Made by a program: the position numbers and the translations under genes. Positions 47,465 to 61,561 of a stretch of DNA of 64,000 nt are shown one piece after another. Where the stretch lies: assembly GCA_028673005.1 (NCBI GenBank), contig CM054116.1, positions 129,371,547 to 129,435,546 on the forward strand, read 5' to 3'. The notes below the pieces were generated by a model. The model had not been told where the DNA came from. It worked only from the letters and a program-made list of their open reading frames with translations, and did not search any database. The first letter of the stretch is position 1, and each line of letters begins with the position of its first letter. The stretch comes from Tanypteryx hageni. Lineage: Eukaryota > Arthropoda > Insecta > Odonata > Petaluridae.

Positions 47465-47860
47465 ATATAGAGGAGTTACAAACCTTTATAATACGAGTTG
47501 CCGGTGCTTGCATACTGCAAGTGTTAAAACATACATACACCAAGATCTAAACTCGTAAATAAATCAACGTGATTTCCATGGCAACAGCACTTCGGCCCCG
47601 TGGAGGATGTATGTGTTAGATAATAAATTCCATGAGTTCTAGGAGTATATTTATAATTTTCCGCGAAATTAATTCAACTATCCGTAATTTCCAAATTCTC
47701 TGGCAATTGGCTCGTGTCCAAGTTTTCGTATTTCAAGTTTCGTGACTCAGTCGCCCTGCATGAGCAATAAGAATAATCACCATTAAGACACTAATATTAT
47801 GGAAAAATTAGGATATTTTGTGTTAGAATGTATTTGGATTAAAACATCGCGAAATTGTGA
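47465..47860 (-). repeat. Dispersed repeat E, copy 2 (inverted)
   Basis: This is the reverse complement of 29990-30370, including the palindromic GCTTGCATACTGCAAG word and AAAATTAGGATATTTTGTG. Confidence 0.65.
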
Positions 47861-48277
47861 ATTTTGTGAATTCGCTTTTGAAGAGATGTGGTTACATATA
47901 AGAGTGCCTATCAGAATTCTTTTTATGTTATTTAACGTTCAAATATATAGTATTTTTTCGTTAAATAATCGCGTGTGAATTGTATTACTTTATACTTTGT
48001 TTGCAAGAAAAAGGAACGAAAGTTATTTTATAAAATTACATTGGTCAGTTATATGTGATCTCGGCTTTTGTGACAGAATATCAATATACCACATCCTTAA
48101 AAGGGACCAATACCAGCTGATTGAACGGTATGTAAAATTGTCAGTTATAAGTTAATGCATCTTTCAATTATGAATCTTAATTTTAATCGAAATATTACTT
48201 TTATCTGCGCTTCAGTTTTGAACAGTGAATACTGACCAGATAAGAAGGAAGCTTTTGAAGTTAAGAGTACACTCTAA
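47861..48277. other. AT-rich unannotated DNA
   Basis: It may include the 5' part of the hAT derivative that follows, but no terminus could be identified. Confidence 0.35.
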
Positions 48278-48586
48278 GAAGAAAAGAAAATACCAAATCC
48301 AAAATTTGGGAATGGTTCTGTGAAATTTTAGATGAAAAGGGCGAACTGATTTCGAAGACAATCGCTTGCAGTAGTTGTAAAAATGTTTGCCATTATGATA
48401 ATAGGTAGCTGGGAACATCAAGTTTATTGTATTTTTGTAATACCGGCGACCAGTGCTCCATTAGCGAGGTGTTTTTCATTGGCAGGACATGTTGTTAGTG
48501 AAAGAAGAAACAGTTTAGGTCCCGCAAACGTAGATGATGTCCTATTTTTAAATAGTCATTTTAAATCTCAGGGTAGATACTACTAA
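48278..48586 (+). pseudogene. hAT deletion derivative: BED finger joined to C-terminal domain
   Basis: The first part, KSKIWEWFCEILDEKGE then ACSSCKNVCHYDN and LGTSSL, is a BED zinc finger (aromatic residues, Cys-x2-Cys, and the GTS-L segment before the expected His pair). Within a few codons, in another frame, the sequence becomes FVIPATSAPLARCFSLAGHV then VSERRNSL-PANVDDVLFLNSHF, the hAT C-terminal dimerisation block that ends the protein at the stop after 48583. Several hundred residues of catalytic domain are gone and the junction (about 48425-48445) is frameshifted. It cannot encode an active transposase. Element ends were not found. Confidence 0.8.
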
Positions 48587-48818
48587 TTAATGTTTACCTT
48601 TTCAATGAAATTATTTTGTAAAATTTGTAATTTTTGTAAAAATAAATCGTAAATACTTGAAATACATTTTTTTCGATCTTAAAAATAAATGCTAATGTAC
48701 AATTGCATTTCATTTTTATTTATACAAAATAAATGACTGTGACTCAGAAATAACATATATATTTTTTTACCATTTCCTGCTACGGATTTGTGTCTCGAGG
48801 ACCAGACAGTTAAAAAAT

Positions 48819-48990
48819 ATGGGTCGGGTCGGACAAGTCGACCTGTGCGGGTGCGAGCCTGCGGGTACGGGTCGGGTGCGGGTTAATATTCTGCGGGTAC
48901 AGGTCGGGTACGGGTTAGTAGTCTGCGGGTACGGGTGGAAAATATCATACCCGTGCAGGGTATATATACATATCCTATACCCTGACATGG
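48819..48990. repeat. GGGTCGGGT / GCGGGTACGGGT array
   Basis: Variants of GCGGGTACGGGTCGGGT repeat at irregular spacing, ending in an inverted pair, ATACCCGTGCAGGGTATA. Such CGGGT-rich words occur in subterminal regions of some hAT elements, so this may be the 3' end of the derivative at 48278-48586; that is inference. Confidence 0.6.
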
Positions 48991-49363
48991 TAGGATTCGT
49001 TTTTTTCTATTTCGACGTTTATTTTCCCGAGAGATATTCAACGAATATCGACGCTTAAAATTACTACTTGAATATAGGGCAGGCAGTTTTCGGCCTTTCA
49101 ATTCGATGTTTTAAATATACTTTTTACATCGAAATTCTATGCCAAATTTACGTTTATTTTACAATACTTGGATTATTTATTTAAATTTTTATATTAAGTT
49201 AAATCTTTATGTAAAAATTAATCGAACTAATATATCATGCTCTTCATAAATTTTATTTATGCGCATTTACACCCTTCTTCATTTTTAAATGTTAATATTA
49301 AAGTAAACACCCAATAACGAATCGAGATTGATATATATTGGAATGAGCTTCACAGCACTCATA
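48991..49363. other. AT-rich DNA
   Basis: Nothing was recognised. Confidence 0.35.
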
Positions 49364-49604
49364 CAATAATAAAAGGTAACAAAATCTCCAAATGCCGTAC
49401 TCGTGTCACTTCCTTTACGTTGTTTTTCTTTCGTGTCCTTGCTTAGTTGAAGGTTACAACACCTCCCCTCTCCCACTCCTTTCACTTTCCCTATATCTCG
49501 GTTAACCGTCTTCTTCCCTCCCCCGTTACCTCCCCCCTTTTTTTCTCCTCTGGCACTATATATAAACACCGATCTTCCCATTCCGCGCATTGTCTTACCT
49601 TCAG

Positions 49605-49649
49605 GACTCTGAAGACGGCTACTTAGTAGCCGAAATGCGCGTATTAGTC
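49605..49649 (+). ncRNA. Hammerhead-like motif in P2
   Basis: CTGAAGA (49609-49615, the variable core position being A) is followed by one extra C, stem II GGCTAC/GTAGCC around TTA, GAAA (49632-49635), a short stem III TGC/GTA around GC, then TT. AGTC (49646-49649) then pairs with GACT (49605-49608) as stem I. Stem I and II sequences differ from P1 while pairing is retained. The extra base before stem II is shared with P1. Confidence 0.55.
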
Positions 49650-49956
49650 AATACTCCCTTCCTTACGCTTTCCTTGAATCGACTTCACCGATTCTTTGTT
49701 TTATTTTGATTATATTTTTTATATTTTTCATGTTCTCTTCAGCCTTCTTTCGTTTTAACTTACGACAAGGGTCACTGCACCCCCCCTTTTTTTGCATACC
49801 CGATAGTTCCAATCACTTCTAATTATTCTTCTTAATCGGTTTCACCGAGGTTTTATTTTTTTATTTTCCTGACTTCGGTTTGTTTTGTTTTTTATGTACA
49901 ATGGCCACTGCAATTTTTTCGCACACCCGATCTGTGTGAATGTTGAGTGTGTTTGT

Positions 49957-50042
49957 AGATCTCTGGCGCCGAGTAGTCTCCCGTAAATCTTGGTTGGCTG
50001 ACCTGCTGTCCCTGGCGCTGGCCTTCAAAAGCCCCTAAACAG
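49957..50042 (+). repeat. Two hairpin modules in P2
   Basis: AGAT/ATCT (49957/49987) encloses a 26-nt loop starting CTCTGGCG and ending CCCGTAA. CTGT/ACAG (50006/50039) encloses a 29-nt loop starting CCCTGGCG and ending CCCCTAA. Loop signatures equal those of P1 while the stem bases differ. Confidence 0.65.
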
Positions 50043-50171
50043 TATTGGTGAGGTTTTCGTGTATTCAATTTTTAATTTTTTATAATTTTTCCCCCTTCCA
50101 TTTTCTTGATGGAGTATCGCAACTTTAAAATTTTAGTACGGCATTTGGATATTTGTTATCTTTTATCATTG

Positions 50172-50754
50172 AGATTTCCCTCTCTAAATTGTATAATGAA
50201 AACTATAAAACGATTAATTTATGAAATTCGAACAATATGATGTTGCTTTTGACGAGAATCATTCTTTAAAAAATAATTTGCGAGTTCAGCGTAAAGGCTT
50301 TTGACATTCGTTGATACCAATTATGGAAAAATATTAACGATATAATTATCACAATAATATTTTGGACTTCAAAAAAGAACTATCTCATACTTTGTATCAT
50401 TTGATATATTTCATCACTGCACTACATATTCTCTTTATTTAACATAAAATACATAGTCAGAAAAATTAGACTATTATTGTGCGCTCAATCAATAGTCTTA
50501 CCACACATCCTCATAAAAATGTTTTTCCAATCGGTAAAATATTTTACAACAAATAGCAAATAAATATTAGTATTTTATCCCTCCAAATTTTAGTAACGAT
50601 TGCTAATTTTTGTGCACCGTTATTAAACCATTATTTATAAATTGAAATTTACTAACCTGTAGAAAAAGACGAAGGAGCCAAAAGCACGAGAGAGGAACGA
50701 TCCTTCCTGGATAACTTTAAGAAATATACTGCCAAAAGATTGGGTTGTGTATAG
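50172..50754. other. AT-rich unannotated DNA
   Basis: Nothing was recognised. Confidence 0.4.
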
Positions 50755-52731
50755 CAGTGGCGTCGCGTGCCCATTTAGGTTGGGTGTGCTTTTATTGGAG
50801 GAGAGGGGAGAATGCAACCCGCGCTACAAAATTCACGTGTTAATTTGAATGTACGATTGCATTTTTATCGACGTGTGAATGTTTTAAGAGAGCATAGCGG
50901 AGCAGCACTCTTCTTAACACATTCACTGCTGGCTACGAACTCGACGCTTTTATTAAGAAGCGGATATAAGATGAAAGATTGTTGTCTATAACAAAGATAA
51001 AAGTAGGCTCAATCTGAATCTGCAAACAAAATTTTAGAACATTAAATCTAATGCGCAACCTGTAAAAGAAATATAAAGGAGATGAATGGTACTACCGAGA
51101 GTATTTTTAACAACAAATATTTACACTATGTTGATAAAATTCTTTCTTGGACGAAGAGCGGTACCGGCAAGATAACTTCGAAAAAATAAAAAATCTAAAT
51201 AGAAAAATCTCTGAAATATGCGGAATAAATTGTTATATATATATATATTTGTCTCCTACTAAGAAATACTTCAGATAATTTATATTATTAAAAACAGAAA
51301 CGATAAAATAAATCCTTAAACACTGGTTTTCTGAAGGTTGGGAGAAAAAATACTCGGCAGAAATGGAAACGATGCTATTCACTACGAAGCTAGAGTCGTA
51401 CTGAATGGCGAGATACCGCTACAGAACCAAAAACCGCAAGCGGGTGTTTGTCCCACCGCTTTGAAAAGAAAGACTCGTCTGGATCATACCGTGAGTCTCC
51501 CGCCCCTCGGTAGAATCCTAGGTGACTCACACGTGTGAGTCGTCCGCACTGTATGTGTTAATTGGTATAATGCAATTAATCGTAGAATAAGTTTGAATAC
51601 TTAAATTTACTAACTGATATAATTTTAACTATACAATCCATAATTATGGACAACACAAAGATTCCTCGTCAAATAGACTATAGCTATGCATCACGCGCGC
51701 CATTTATGTGAGAAGCACAGAGGGTTAACGCTTCGTTGTGAGAAGATTAGAATATCATTGGCAAATACTAGAGTGAGGCACGAATTATCTGTATTTTGTC
51801 ACGATTTTTAAATACAACCATATAATACGCACAGAAATCTGAAAAGTAATCACTGCACTGCTGCAGCTAAATGATTAAGATCGGAATACCCGTGCTTATT
51901 CCAAACACCTTTCTCTTTGGAGAATAATAAACAAGGCCAACAAAAAAGTCCCGCACTTCACATCCAGTTAACCCTTCTACTGTATCGTATTGTGAAACAG
52001 AGAAATGTCTCATGTACTCAGTTTTTGCATCTTTGTGCTCGCACAGTAAATTTGGAAGAGGAGGACGAGGTTTACATTCTTCGACTATGTTCATACAATC
52101 CGCAAAAGCTCTGGCAGAAAACGGGACATTCAGTACATCGCCAACACTGTTTCCCATTGTAAATATGGGCAAAAAGTTATAAATTATATCTAAAAAATTA
52201 TAAATATATGTTAAAAACTTGTCTAAATCGGCGCCATAAACACGTCGGCTCACACTTTACCCCACGCACGCAAAACAGACGAAACTCAGAAAACAAAAAC
52301 AGCAGCTCATGACAAGTAACAACGTTGAATTGGATTGCTTCACACAATAGCCAATCACAACCGCTAACTACTTCTGGGTGCTGTTGTCTCAGCGCACACC
52401 CTGCCACGCCTTCTGGACGGTTTAAATCCACAAGGTGGCTAAGAATTTGACCCGCTGCGCCATCTGTACGTATGTTTAAAGGGCTCAAAGCTATCCGTAT
52501 TTCTTACCGCACACCCGGGCTATTAACGCGAATGTGATACAATGTTTACGCACCGAAACTTCTCCTCTTCATGAAACATTGTATATTGGATGTGATTTTA
52601 GGAGTCACGCGAAGCCAGAAAACGATTAGGGGAGTCTTTAATAGGAATAAATGCAAAAATATAATATCGGTTACATTGCGATTCCGTGGGTGTGCACCGC
52701 ACACCTAGCACACCCTGAATATACGCCTCTG
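50755..52731. mobile_element. hAT-type element, 1977 bp, perfect target duplication
   Basis: It starts CAGTGGCGTCGCG and ends ATACGCCTCTG; the terminal 9-mers CAGTGGCGT and CAGAGGCGT match at 8 of 9. GTGTATAG flanks both sides exactly (50747-50754, 52732-52739). The subterminal regions both contain GGTGTGC / GCACACC words. A piggyBac-like element is nested at 50918-51557. A 128-codon minus frame (51867-52253) and a 96-codon one (52198-52488) do not resemble a hAT transposase I recognise, so the copy appears non-autonomous. Confidence 0.88.
50918..51557. mobile_element. piggyBac-like element, 640 bp, nested
   Basis: TTAA lies on both sides (50914-50917 and 51558-51561), the piggyBac target duplication. 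The ends are CACATTCACTGC and the complement of CACATACAGTGC, 10 of 12 matching. An exact 18-bp palindrome, GACTCACACGTGTGAGTC, lies near 51524-51541 inside the right end. A 66-codon frame at 51338-51538 is not recognised as transposase. Confidence 0.6.
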
Positions 52732-52740
52732 GTGTATAGG

Positions 52741-52905
52741 GAGAACGGGTGAAAGTGCATACAACAATGTCATCTATAGGAAAAACCCTAAGAAGGATCG
52801 AGAAACATTTGTTTCCGGAATACACTTCACGGGGTTGATGAGTACAACAACGTCCATCTATAGGAAAAACCCTAGCAAGGAACTCTCAGCAGGGCATATC
52901 CATTA
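52741..52905 (+). repeat. 83-bp tandem duplication
   Basis: ACAACAATGTCATCTATAGG and ACAACAACGTCCATCTATAG start about 83 bp apart (52761 and 52844), each followed by AAAAACCCTA and AAGGA. Confidence 0.65.
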
Positions 52906-53356
52906 CCTTATCTGTATAGAAAGGCTCGTAGAATATTCCACCATTAGGTCGGCAAATATAATCTCAAAAAACCTCAAAAGGGCTAAGAAACACGTGTTCT
53001 CAAACAACCCTAGGGACTTGCGGTTACCTGATTGTCTAGAGTAGAAGCGTGAGCTTTTTAAAAAGACGCATATTTGAGTGTAAGAAAATACCCTTCCTTT
53101 AGACCCACTGTTAATGCAAGCCCAGAAAAGGATCGAAATCGTAGGCAGAAAATAATACTGGGAAAAAAGTAAACAGAAACTACTTAAATATTATAATTCA
53201 GAGTAGATTTATGGGCGTATACTTTTCCATCTTGTTGGAAAATCGACGACTATTCATTTTGGTCGATTTTGAAATAAAATAAAATCGACGTTTATCGACG
53301 TTTTTCGATTTAAATTGAATCCTACTAAGCCTACCTATATCATATATCCTATAGCC
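52906..53356. other. Unannotated DNA
   Basis: A 69-codon frame (52835-53044) spans the duplication edge and is unrecognised. Confidence 0.35.
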
Positions 53357-55622
53357 CAGTGATTCTCAAAGTATGGTCCGCGGCCCACTGGTGGGCCGCG
53401 AGGGTTCTCCTGATGGGCCGCGAACTGATCCAAAAATGCAAGTCCTTTCTTCGGTTCTTACGGGCGAATGACGCGCAATTCCATAGACTTTCAGTTTTAC
53501 GTACGACTAAGGGCTACTTACTTACTTACCTAATTACGAATACGAGAACAGTGAACGAATTCTTGGCGAAAGTATTGTAAAGAACAGTGATCAACAAGAC
53601 AACAAAAAGAAGTGTCAAAACAGGGGGAAGAAAGTAAAAAGGAAGTAAAAGAGTGACTTCTTAAAAAATTGAAGTTTTCTGGACGGGAGATAAAGAAGAC
53701 CCCCACCCGCATTGTCTTGTGTTATGAAACTCTGACCAATGAAGCACTGAAACACTCCAAACTGAATCGTCATTTTTAATCTAAGCACAAGGAAACTATT
53801 GGATATCTCGGAGTTTTTTCAGAAGAAATGCAAAGAACTAATATACTATAAGAACACTATGCATTGCATTACTATTGGTGGGGAAAATGCCAACGCTACA
53901 GAGGCTTCATACAGGGTATCACTACTGGTGGCAAAGACTGGGAAAGATCATACTGTGGCAGAGAACTTGATCAAACCTGCTGCAAAAATAATGGCAAGCG
54001 TCATGCTTAGGGAAAAGGCAAAGAATGCTATTGAGAAGGTTCCCCTTTCCAATTATACTATTCAACGCCAAATAACATGCTTGGCTGAAGATTTGTAATA
54101 TCAGCTGTTGTCGTGCCTGCGTCAGAGTCTGTACTTCTCGCTCCAACTTGACGAGTCCACCGATATAGTTGGCGATGCTAACATTCTGGCACATATCAGG
54201 TATGAATATTCAGGAAAAGTACATGAGGAATTTTTGTTCTGCCGATCCCTGCCTACCAAGACAACAGAAGCCATTTTCAAATTAGCGAACGGTTTTATTG
54301 AATATAATAAAGTGGATTGGACACGATGTGTCAGTATTTGTACTGACGGCGCTTCGGCAATGACTGGCAGAAGGAAGGGCTTATCTGCACGTGTAAATAC
54401 AGCTGCACCATTGGCAGCGGCAACGCACTGCAGCATTTATCGTGAACAACTTACTGTGAAGATTGTCAGTTGTCCTTAAAACGGTTCTAGATGAGGCAGT
54501 AAAAATTGTAAATTTTATCAAAGGCCGCCCTTTAAATGCACTCATTTTAAAAATCCTATGTGAAGAAATGAGGAGCGAACACACGCGACATTTATTCCAT
54601 ACTGAAGTTCACTCTTTGTCGCGGGGCAAAGTACTCACCCGCCTCTTTGAATTTCGAGAGGTCAAAATCTACCTGTACGATAGTGAATGTCAACTCTTTC
54701 ACCTCTCAGACCGTGTGAATGATCTCTCATGGCTTGCCCAACTGTCATACTTAGCTGATATTTTCATCGTCCTGAACGGTTTAAACCTTGCCTCGCAAGG
54801 AAAATATGTCACAGTCTTTAATTTCCAGGACGTACGAAGATGAAGCTGTGGCGTAGCCGCATTGACCGCCGAGAATTTGAAAGTTTCACAATTCTTAACG
54901 ATTTATTACTTACATCCGGGGAAGAAATTGATGGGCTGATTATTGAAGACTTCAAAACGCACCTATGAAGCATTCCCAAGCAATTCGGGAAGTATTTTCT
55001 TGAACGTGAGAAAGGATTTGAGTGGATCAGGAATCCTTTCGCAATCATGGATCACATTGAAGATATCGATATCAAACTTCCATCAAAAGAGGTGGATAAT
55101 CTCGTAAAACTTGCCTCGGACTTGTACCTGAAGTTGGTGTTCAGCGAGAAAAGTTGGACGGATTTTGGATCCACGTACGGTAGGAATACCCTGGACTTAC
55201 CGACGTAGCATTGAAGTACCTGCTGCTGTTCCCAACAACATATAACTGCGAGGTGGGATTTTAAACTTGTGGGGCTGAAAACAAAGAAGAGGAATCGGCT
55301 GAACGTGGAACCCGACATGAGATTGAAACTCTCCAGTTTGGAACCAGATACGACCTCATTGATGTCTCATCAAAAGCAGCGCCGTTCTTTCCATTAATTC
55401 AGATGATATTTTTGGTTGTATCGGAGGATAAAACCCTTTAAATTAATGCGTCTAATATGCCTGAATTTTTTTGTACCATTTTCATTATTTTGTTCCTATC
55501 CAATTCTTTGTTATCACCGATTACTTTTTCCACTGGAAAGCGGGAACGGGTGGGATAGGTGGGCCGCGCGGTCTTTTGCTCTGCCTAAGTGGGCCGCGGT
55601 CAAAAATGTTTGAGAACCACTG
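53357..55622 (+). mobile_element. Complete hAT transposon remnant, 2266 bp
   Basis: It starts CAGTGATTCTCAAAGTATGG and ends TGTTTGAGAACCACTG. CTATAGCC flanks both sides exactly (53349-53356, 55623-55630). Subterminal GGGCCGCG words appear near both ends. The transposase relic fills 53705-55440 in the same orientation. Length and layout fit a full-length element killed by point mutations. Confidence 0.95.
53705..55440 (+). pseudogene. hAT transposase, ZBED5/GTF2IRD2-like group, inactivated
   Basis: The parts run in family order. A BED-type finger remnant (HCLV.., then KLNRHF and SKHKE, about 53713-53790) precedes the N-terminal region with HTVAENLIKPAAKIM and NYTIQRQI. The catalytic start is FSLQLDESTDIVGDANIL with the first Asp, then VSICTDGASAMTGRRKG with the second. 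THCSIYREQL follows, where the usual HC-x2-H has Tyr for the second His. HTEVHSLSRGKVLTRLFEF, WLAQLSYLADIF, IEDIDIKLPSKEVDNLVKLA and a decayed dimerisation block (LLLFPTTYNCEVGF, then NVEPDM) complete it. Inactivating changes include an in-frame TAA at 54096, a frameshift near 54470, stops at 54841 and about 54966, and later frame changes. A complete protein is not encoded. Confidence 0.9.
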
Positions 55623-58342
<2,720 letters not shown>

Positions 58343-58564
58343 GAGCAAAATATCTATCTTCTCCTAATGTTCCCACGTGGTGCGATTTCCCGCCCACGCC
58401 TCATTCTCCATTTCCCTTTTCTTTTATAAACGAGTCTTCACCGCATTTCGATCACTTCAAAACAAGAGTTCGATTCTCAAGGCTTTTACAACGAAGACTG
58501 GTTTACGAAGCAGCTGTTTAAACATTTAGGATGATAAAATCTAATATATATATATATATAAGAT

Positions 58565-58900
58565 TGTCTGTTTTTATGTCTGTACCCTAAGCGTTCGGAC
58601 ACTGCGAGAGCCAGCGCAACCAAATTTTCCATTGGATCCATTTTATCCATGAAAAGGTCGAGAGCTATGCTTACATCGAATCCTAAGATTCCAGGTTTGA
58701 TTCCAGGAGCTTTAATTTTTTCCCATTAGAATAGCATAGGAATGAGTGCACCGTATTATTTATTGCATTTTAAAATTACTTATAATCATTGTAGAAATTC
58801 GGGGAAAACGCCAAAAAGAAGAGATTTTCATTTTCGATGAGGCATCAAATCAATACGCAAATCTGTTTTGGATATGAAAATTTGACGATTTTTTAGTCGC
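58565..58900 (+). repeat. Dispersed repeat B, diverged copy 3
   Basis: TAAGATTCCAGGTTTGATTC then CAGGAGCTTT, followed by CCCATTAGAATAGCATAGGAA, is collinear with copies 1 and 2 but more diverged. Boundaries are approximate. Confidence 0.45.
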
Positions 58901-59040
58901 TCACGGCGCCCACCGAATACACCAAAATTTGGTATTTTTTTTGCTCTTTTCGAGCTAAAGGGAAACGAGACATTTCTTTCTCTCCACAGTACCAGGGTTC
59001 GAGTCCAGGTGCAATTTTTCCTTCGTTTACGGAGCTTGCG

Positions 59041-59420
59041 TGTTAAAAATTCTCGAATTTTAGCTCTGAATAAATATTTTATCCGTACCTTAATTGATCA
59101 TATAAGACCTAGGGAGAAGAAAATACGGTTTATTAATTGAATCAACAAAAGAATTTCTGTGTCAATCGAAGAGACATAATACGTAATTGCATGTTTGAAA
59201 CATTCTCGCATTTCTATCTCCAGAAGTATAAATTGTAATTATATGCTTTCGCTGACTTTTTTGAAGCAAATTTTGTACTTTCTTCGAATAGTTTTCTAAT
59301 CGGTACTTCACAGATCATTGAAGAGCTAGGGAGAGGAAAACATGGATTCATAATTGCTGTCCACCCAAACATTCTTCGTAGCAACCGATTTTTACCAATA
59401 AATAAAGTTTCCCATGGTAT
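59041..59420 (+). repeat. Satellite-bearing repeat F, diverged partial copy
   Basis: GATCATATAAGACCTAGGGA and GATCATTGAAGAGCTAGGGA mark two monomers near 59096 and 59312, about 216 bp apart. ATCTCCAGAAGTATAAATTG between them matches the ATCTCCGAAAC segment of the other copies. Neither end of the family is present. Confidence 0.6.
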
Positions 59421-61412
59421 TCCAATAAAATGCTCCTGGATTAAACCTATGCACTTATGAGGGAAATTTATAAAATGAGAAGGTGGATGAAATGAAGAGT
59501 AAACGAAAATTCTCGGAGATGCATGCAGATCAGTTAAGAGGACGCCTAAAGCTCTAACAGATTTTCAATTATAAAAGCCTAAACTTTTCGTGTTCAAAGC
59601 AAATGCGTGGAAATTATTTATTCCCGATGATAAGAAGGAATGGAACTTAATAAAACTGAAGAATCCTTGCTTTTCTCATGACCAAGAGTTGTACTGGAAA
59701 GAATCTGTTTGTTTTTGCTTTTAATGGGAAAACCAAAAACATATAAATCAGTTTTATAATTTAAAGAATAGAACCAACTCCCATTTTTAAAATGACAAAA
59801 TAATTAGAAAATAACATGAATGGAAAATCATTCCAATGAAAAGTGTTTAACAATGCAAACGATGGATCCCTTGCTAAAGAAATGTAAAAAAAATAATACT
59901 GCTAAAATTATAAATTCGGAAAATAAGAAAATGACGCTAAAAGTGGGAAAGGGTTTCGAGAGCAGTTTGCTACGTCATAAATGACTTATAGGTAATCTAA
60001 AGGATAAAGTTTATCATACATGAAGTATTTGATTTTCCCGGACAGCGCTAGTAGTTTTATAAACATCGACGATATATAATTATGTAGCCCGGCTCATCAT
60101 ATCGATTCTCGTCATTGAAATATCGAGAAGGGAGAAATATGACACCTTGCATTCGCGGCATATAATCCCAAAATAATATCGCTATTAAATCTGAGTTCTT
60201 ATTTTAGCTTTCGATTGGAATAAATGCACAATATTTTTTCAAGGATTCACTTTCACTCTTATTTTGGTAAAATTGGCGTTTCTGGATATTGTTTACTTTC
60301 TTACTCTCATGCTACTCCAAAACATTAATTCGCACTTTCCATGGAAGAGGAAATTTTTATCTATAAAATTCTCTTATTTTCCCTACATCAGAAAAAATTT
60401 TACATTTGACAATTTTTTGAAAGATAGCTCTGTTGAACGATAGGGAACTATCGGAGCTCGAGAAGGTAAGAGGAGTCCACTCAGGCGCAAGCCCTTTGCT
60501 CGAATCTACGTCTTCTTATTTTTTTCAGGAAATCATATAAAGAGCGGCGATGAAGGGCCGCACGCGACTCGGGCGAGGGTTTTTCGCGAGCGAATCCGAT
60601 ATCGATCGTCCTTCATTTCCGATAGCGGCTGCCGTCCTTTCATTCCCGCCCTCTTTTCCCTCCTTCCCCTCTTCTGTTCGTCGCCCTTGCCCAGTCCTTC
60701 TCCTCCGGAAGGAGAAGAAAGAGTGAGAGGGAAGCCCGCTAGAGCTGTCTCCACGCGAAACAGAACGTGAGACGCCAGAGCATGGGCAAATGGGTGCGCA
60801 TGTGTTTCAGTCGGAGCGATTTCGCAACAGGTCCTCCTCACCCTCTCTCCACGCGCTCCCTTTCTCTCTCTCTCTCCGTCCATTCTCCCCTTCTATCCTT
60901 CCAATTCTCCCTACTTCCTCCATTAGACACCTCGAACCCTGTTAGCTTCATTAATTCTACAGTATTTTCGCAACATTGTAACACACAAATTAAAAAATAT
61001 ATCCTAATATAAAACCATTTTCAAATGTTGGTTTCTTTAATTTAGAAGGTATTCTCACAACTGAAATATCAGTTATTATTTGCAATCCAAAACGTACTGC
61101 GCACAAATATAATGCCTTTCAGAGTGCACTGAGAAAGATTAAACGTTTAAAGAATTTATTCCATAGTTTAAGCATCACATTAATTGCCATAGACACGGAG
61201 AATACGCAGTAGATTAATGGCAATGTGACTTACGGCAACTACCAAGTGAGTTACACAGTTATTCCATTTTTAAGATATGAACAGAAAAATTCGTGACATA
61301 TAAAGCAAAGTAACACCGGAATTGGAGTGACAACGTCTTAAAAGATGAAAATTTGGAGGGCTTTGTTATTCCAGTATTCAACAAAAATTCACGTCTGGGG
61401 TACACCTGTATC
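59421..61412. other. Unannotated intronic DNA with a GC-richer patch
   Basis: 59421-60440 is AT-rich. 60540-60900 has CT-rich patches and overlapping frames on both strands (60533-60883 minus). TTTTTTTCAG at about 60519 looks like an acceptor, but the frame after it matches no known protein. Confidence 0.4.
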
Positions 61413-61561
61413 CAGTGGCGTACCAGAAAGAAAATCTGCCTCCCCTCCGCAGCATATAATTCCGTAATATAAATTTTAAATATTGTCCAAGCTGAATTAC
61501 TTATCATTGCCTGTATATTAATGAAGAATTCCCCCGCTCCGAACTCACACAAACGCTACTG
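61413..61561. mobile_element. Possible short hAT-like element
   Basis: CAGTGGCGTACC at 61413 and the complement of CAGTAGCGTTTG ending at 61561 give a 9-bp inverted pair with one mismatch, and the terminus equals that of the element at 50755. The flanking 8-mers do not match, so this is weak. Confidence 0.35.

Larger units (their letters stand above)
49364..50171 (+). mobile_element. Unassigned 808-bp element P2 with 37-38-bp inverted ends
   Basis: The left end (49364-49401, starting CAATAATAAAAGGTAAC and finishing CCAAATGCCGTACT) is inverted at 50135-50171 with about four differences. Length, order of parts and motifs match P1 at 34646-35461: a pyrimidine-rich leader with TTTCACTT, a TATATATAAACACC box, a hammerhead-like motif about 245 bp in, and hairpin modules near the 3' end. 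Overall identity with P1 is low. No target duplication can be read and there is no credible open frame. Confidence 0.7.

Noticed and set aside
60519..60760. Acceptor-like TTTTTTTCAG followed by an open frame
   Set aside because: The translated segment does not continue the MORN/joining region of junctophilin and matches no known protein; composition is a GC/CT-rich patch.
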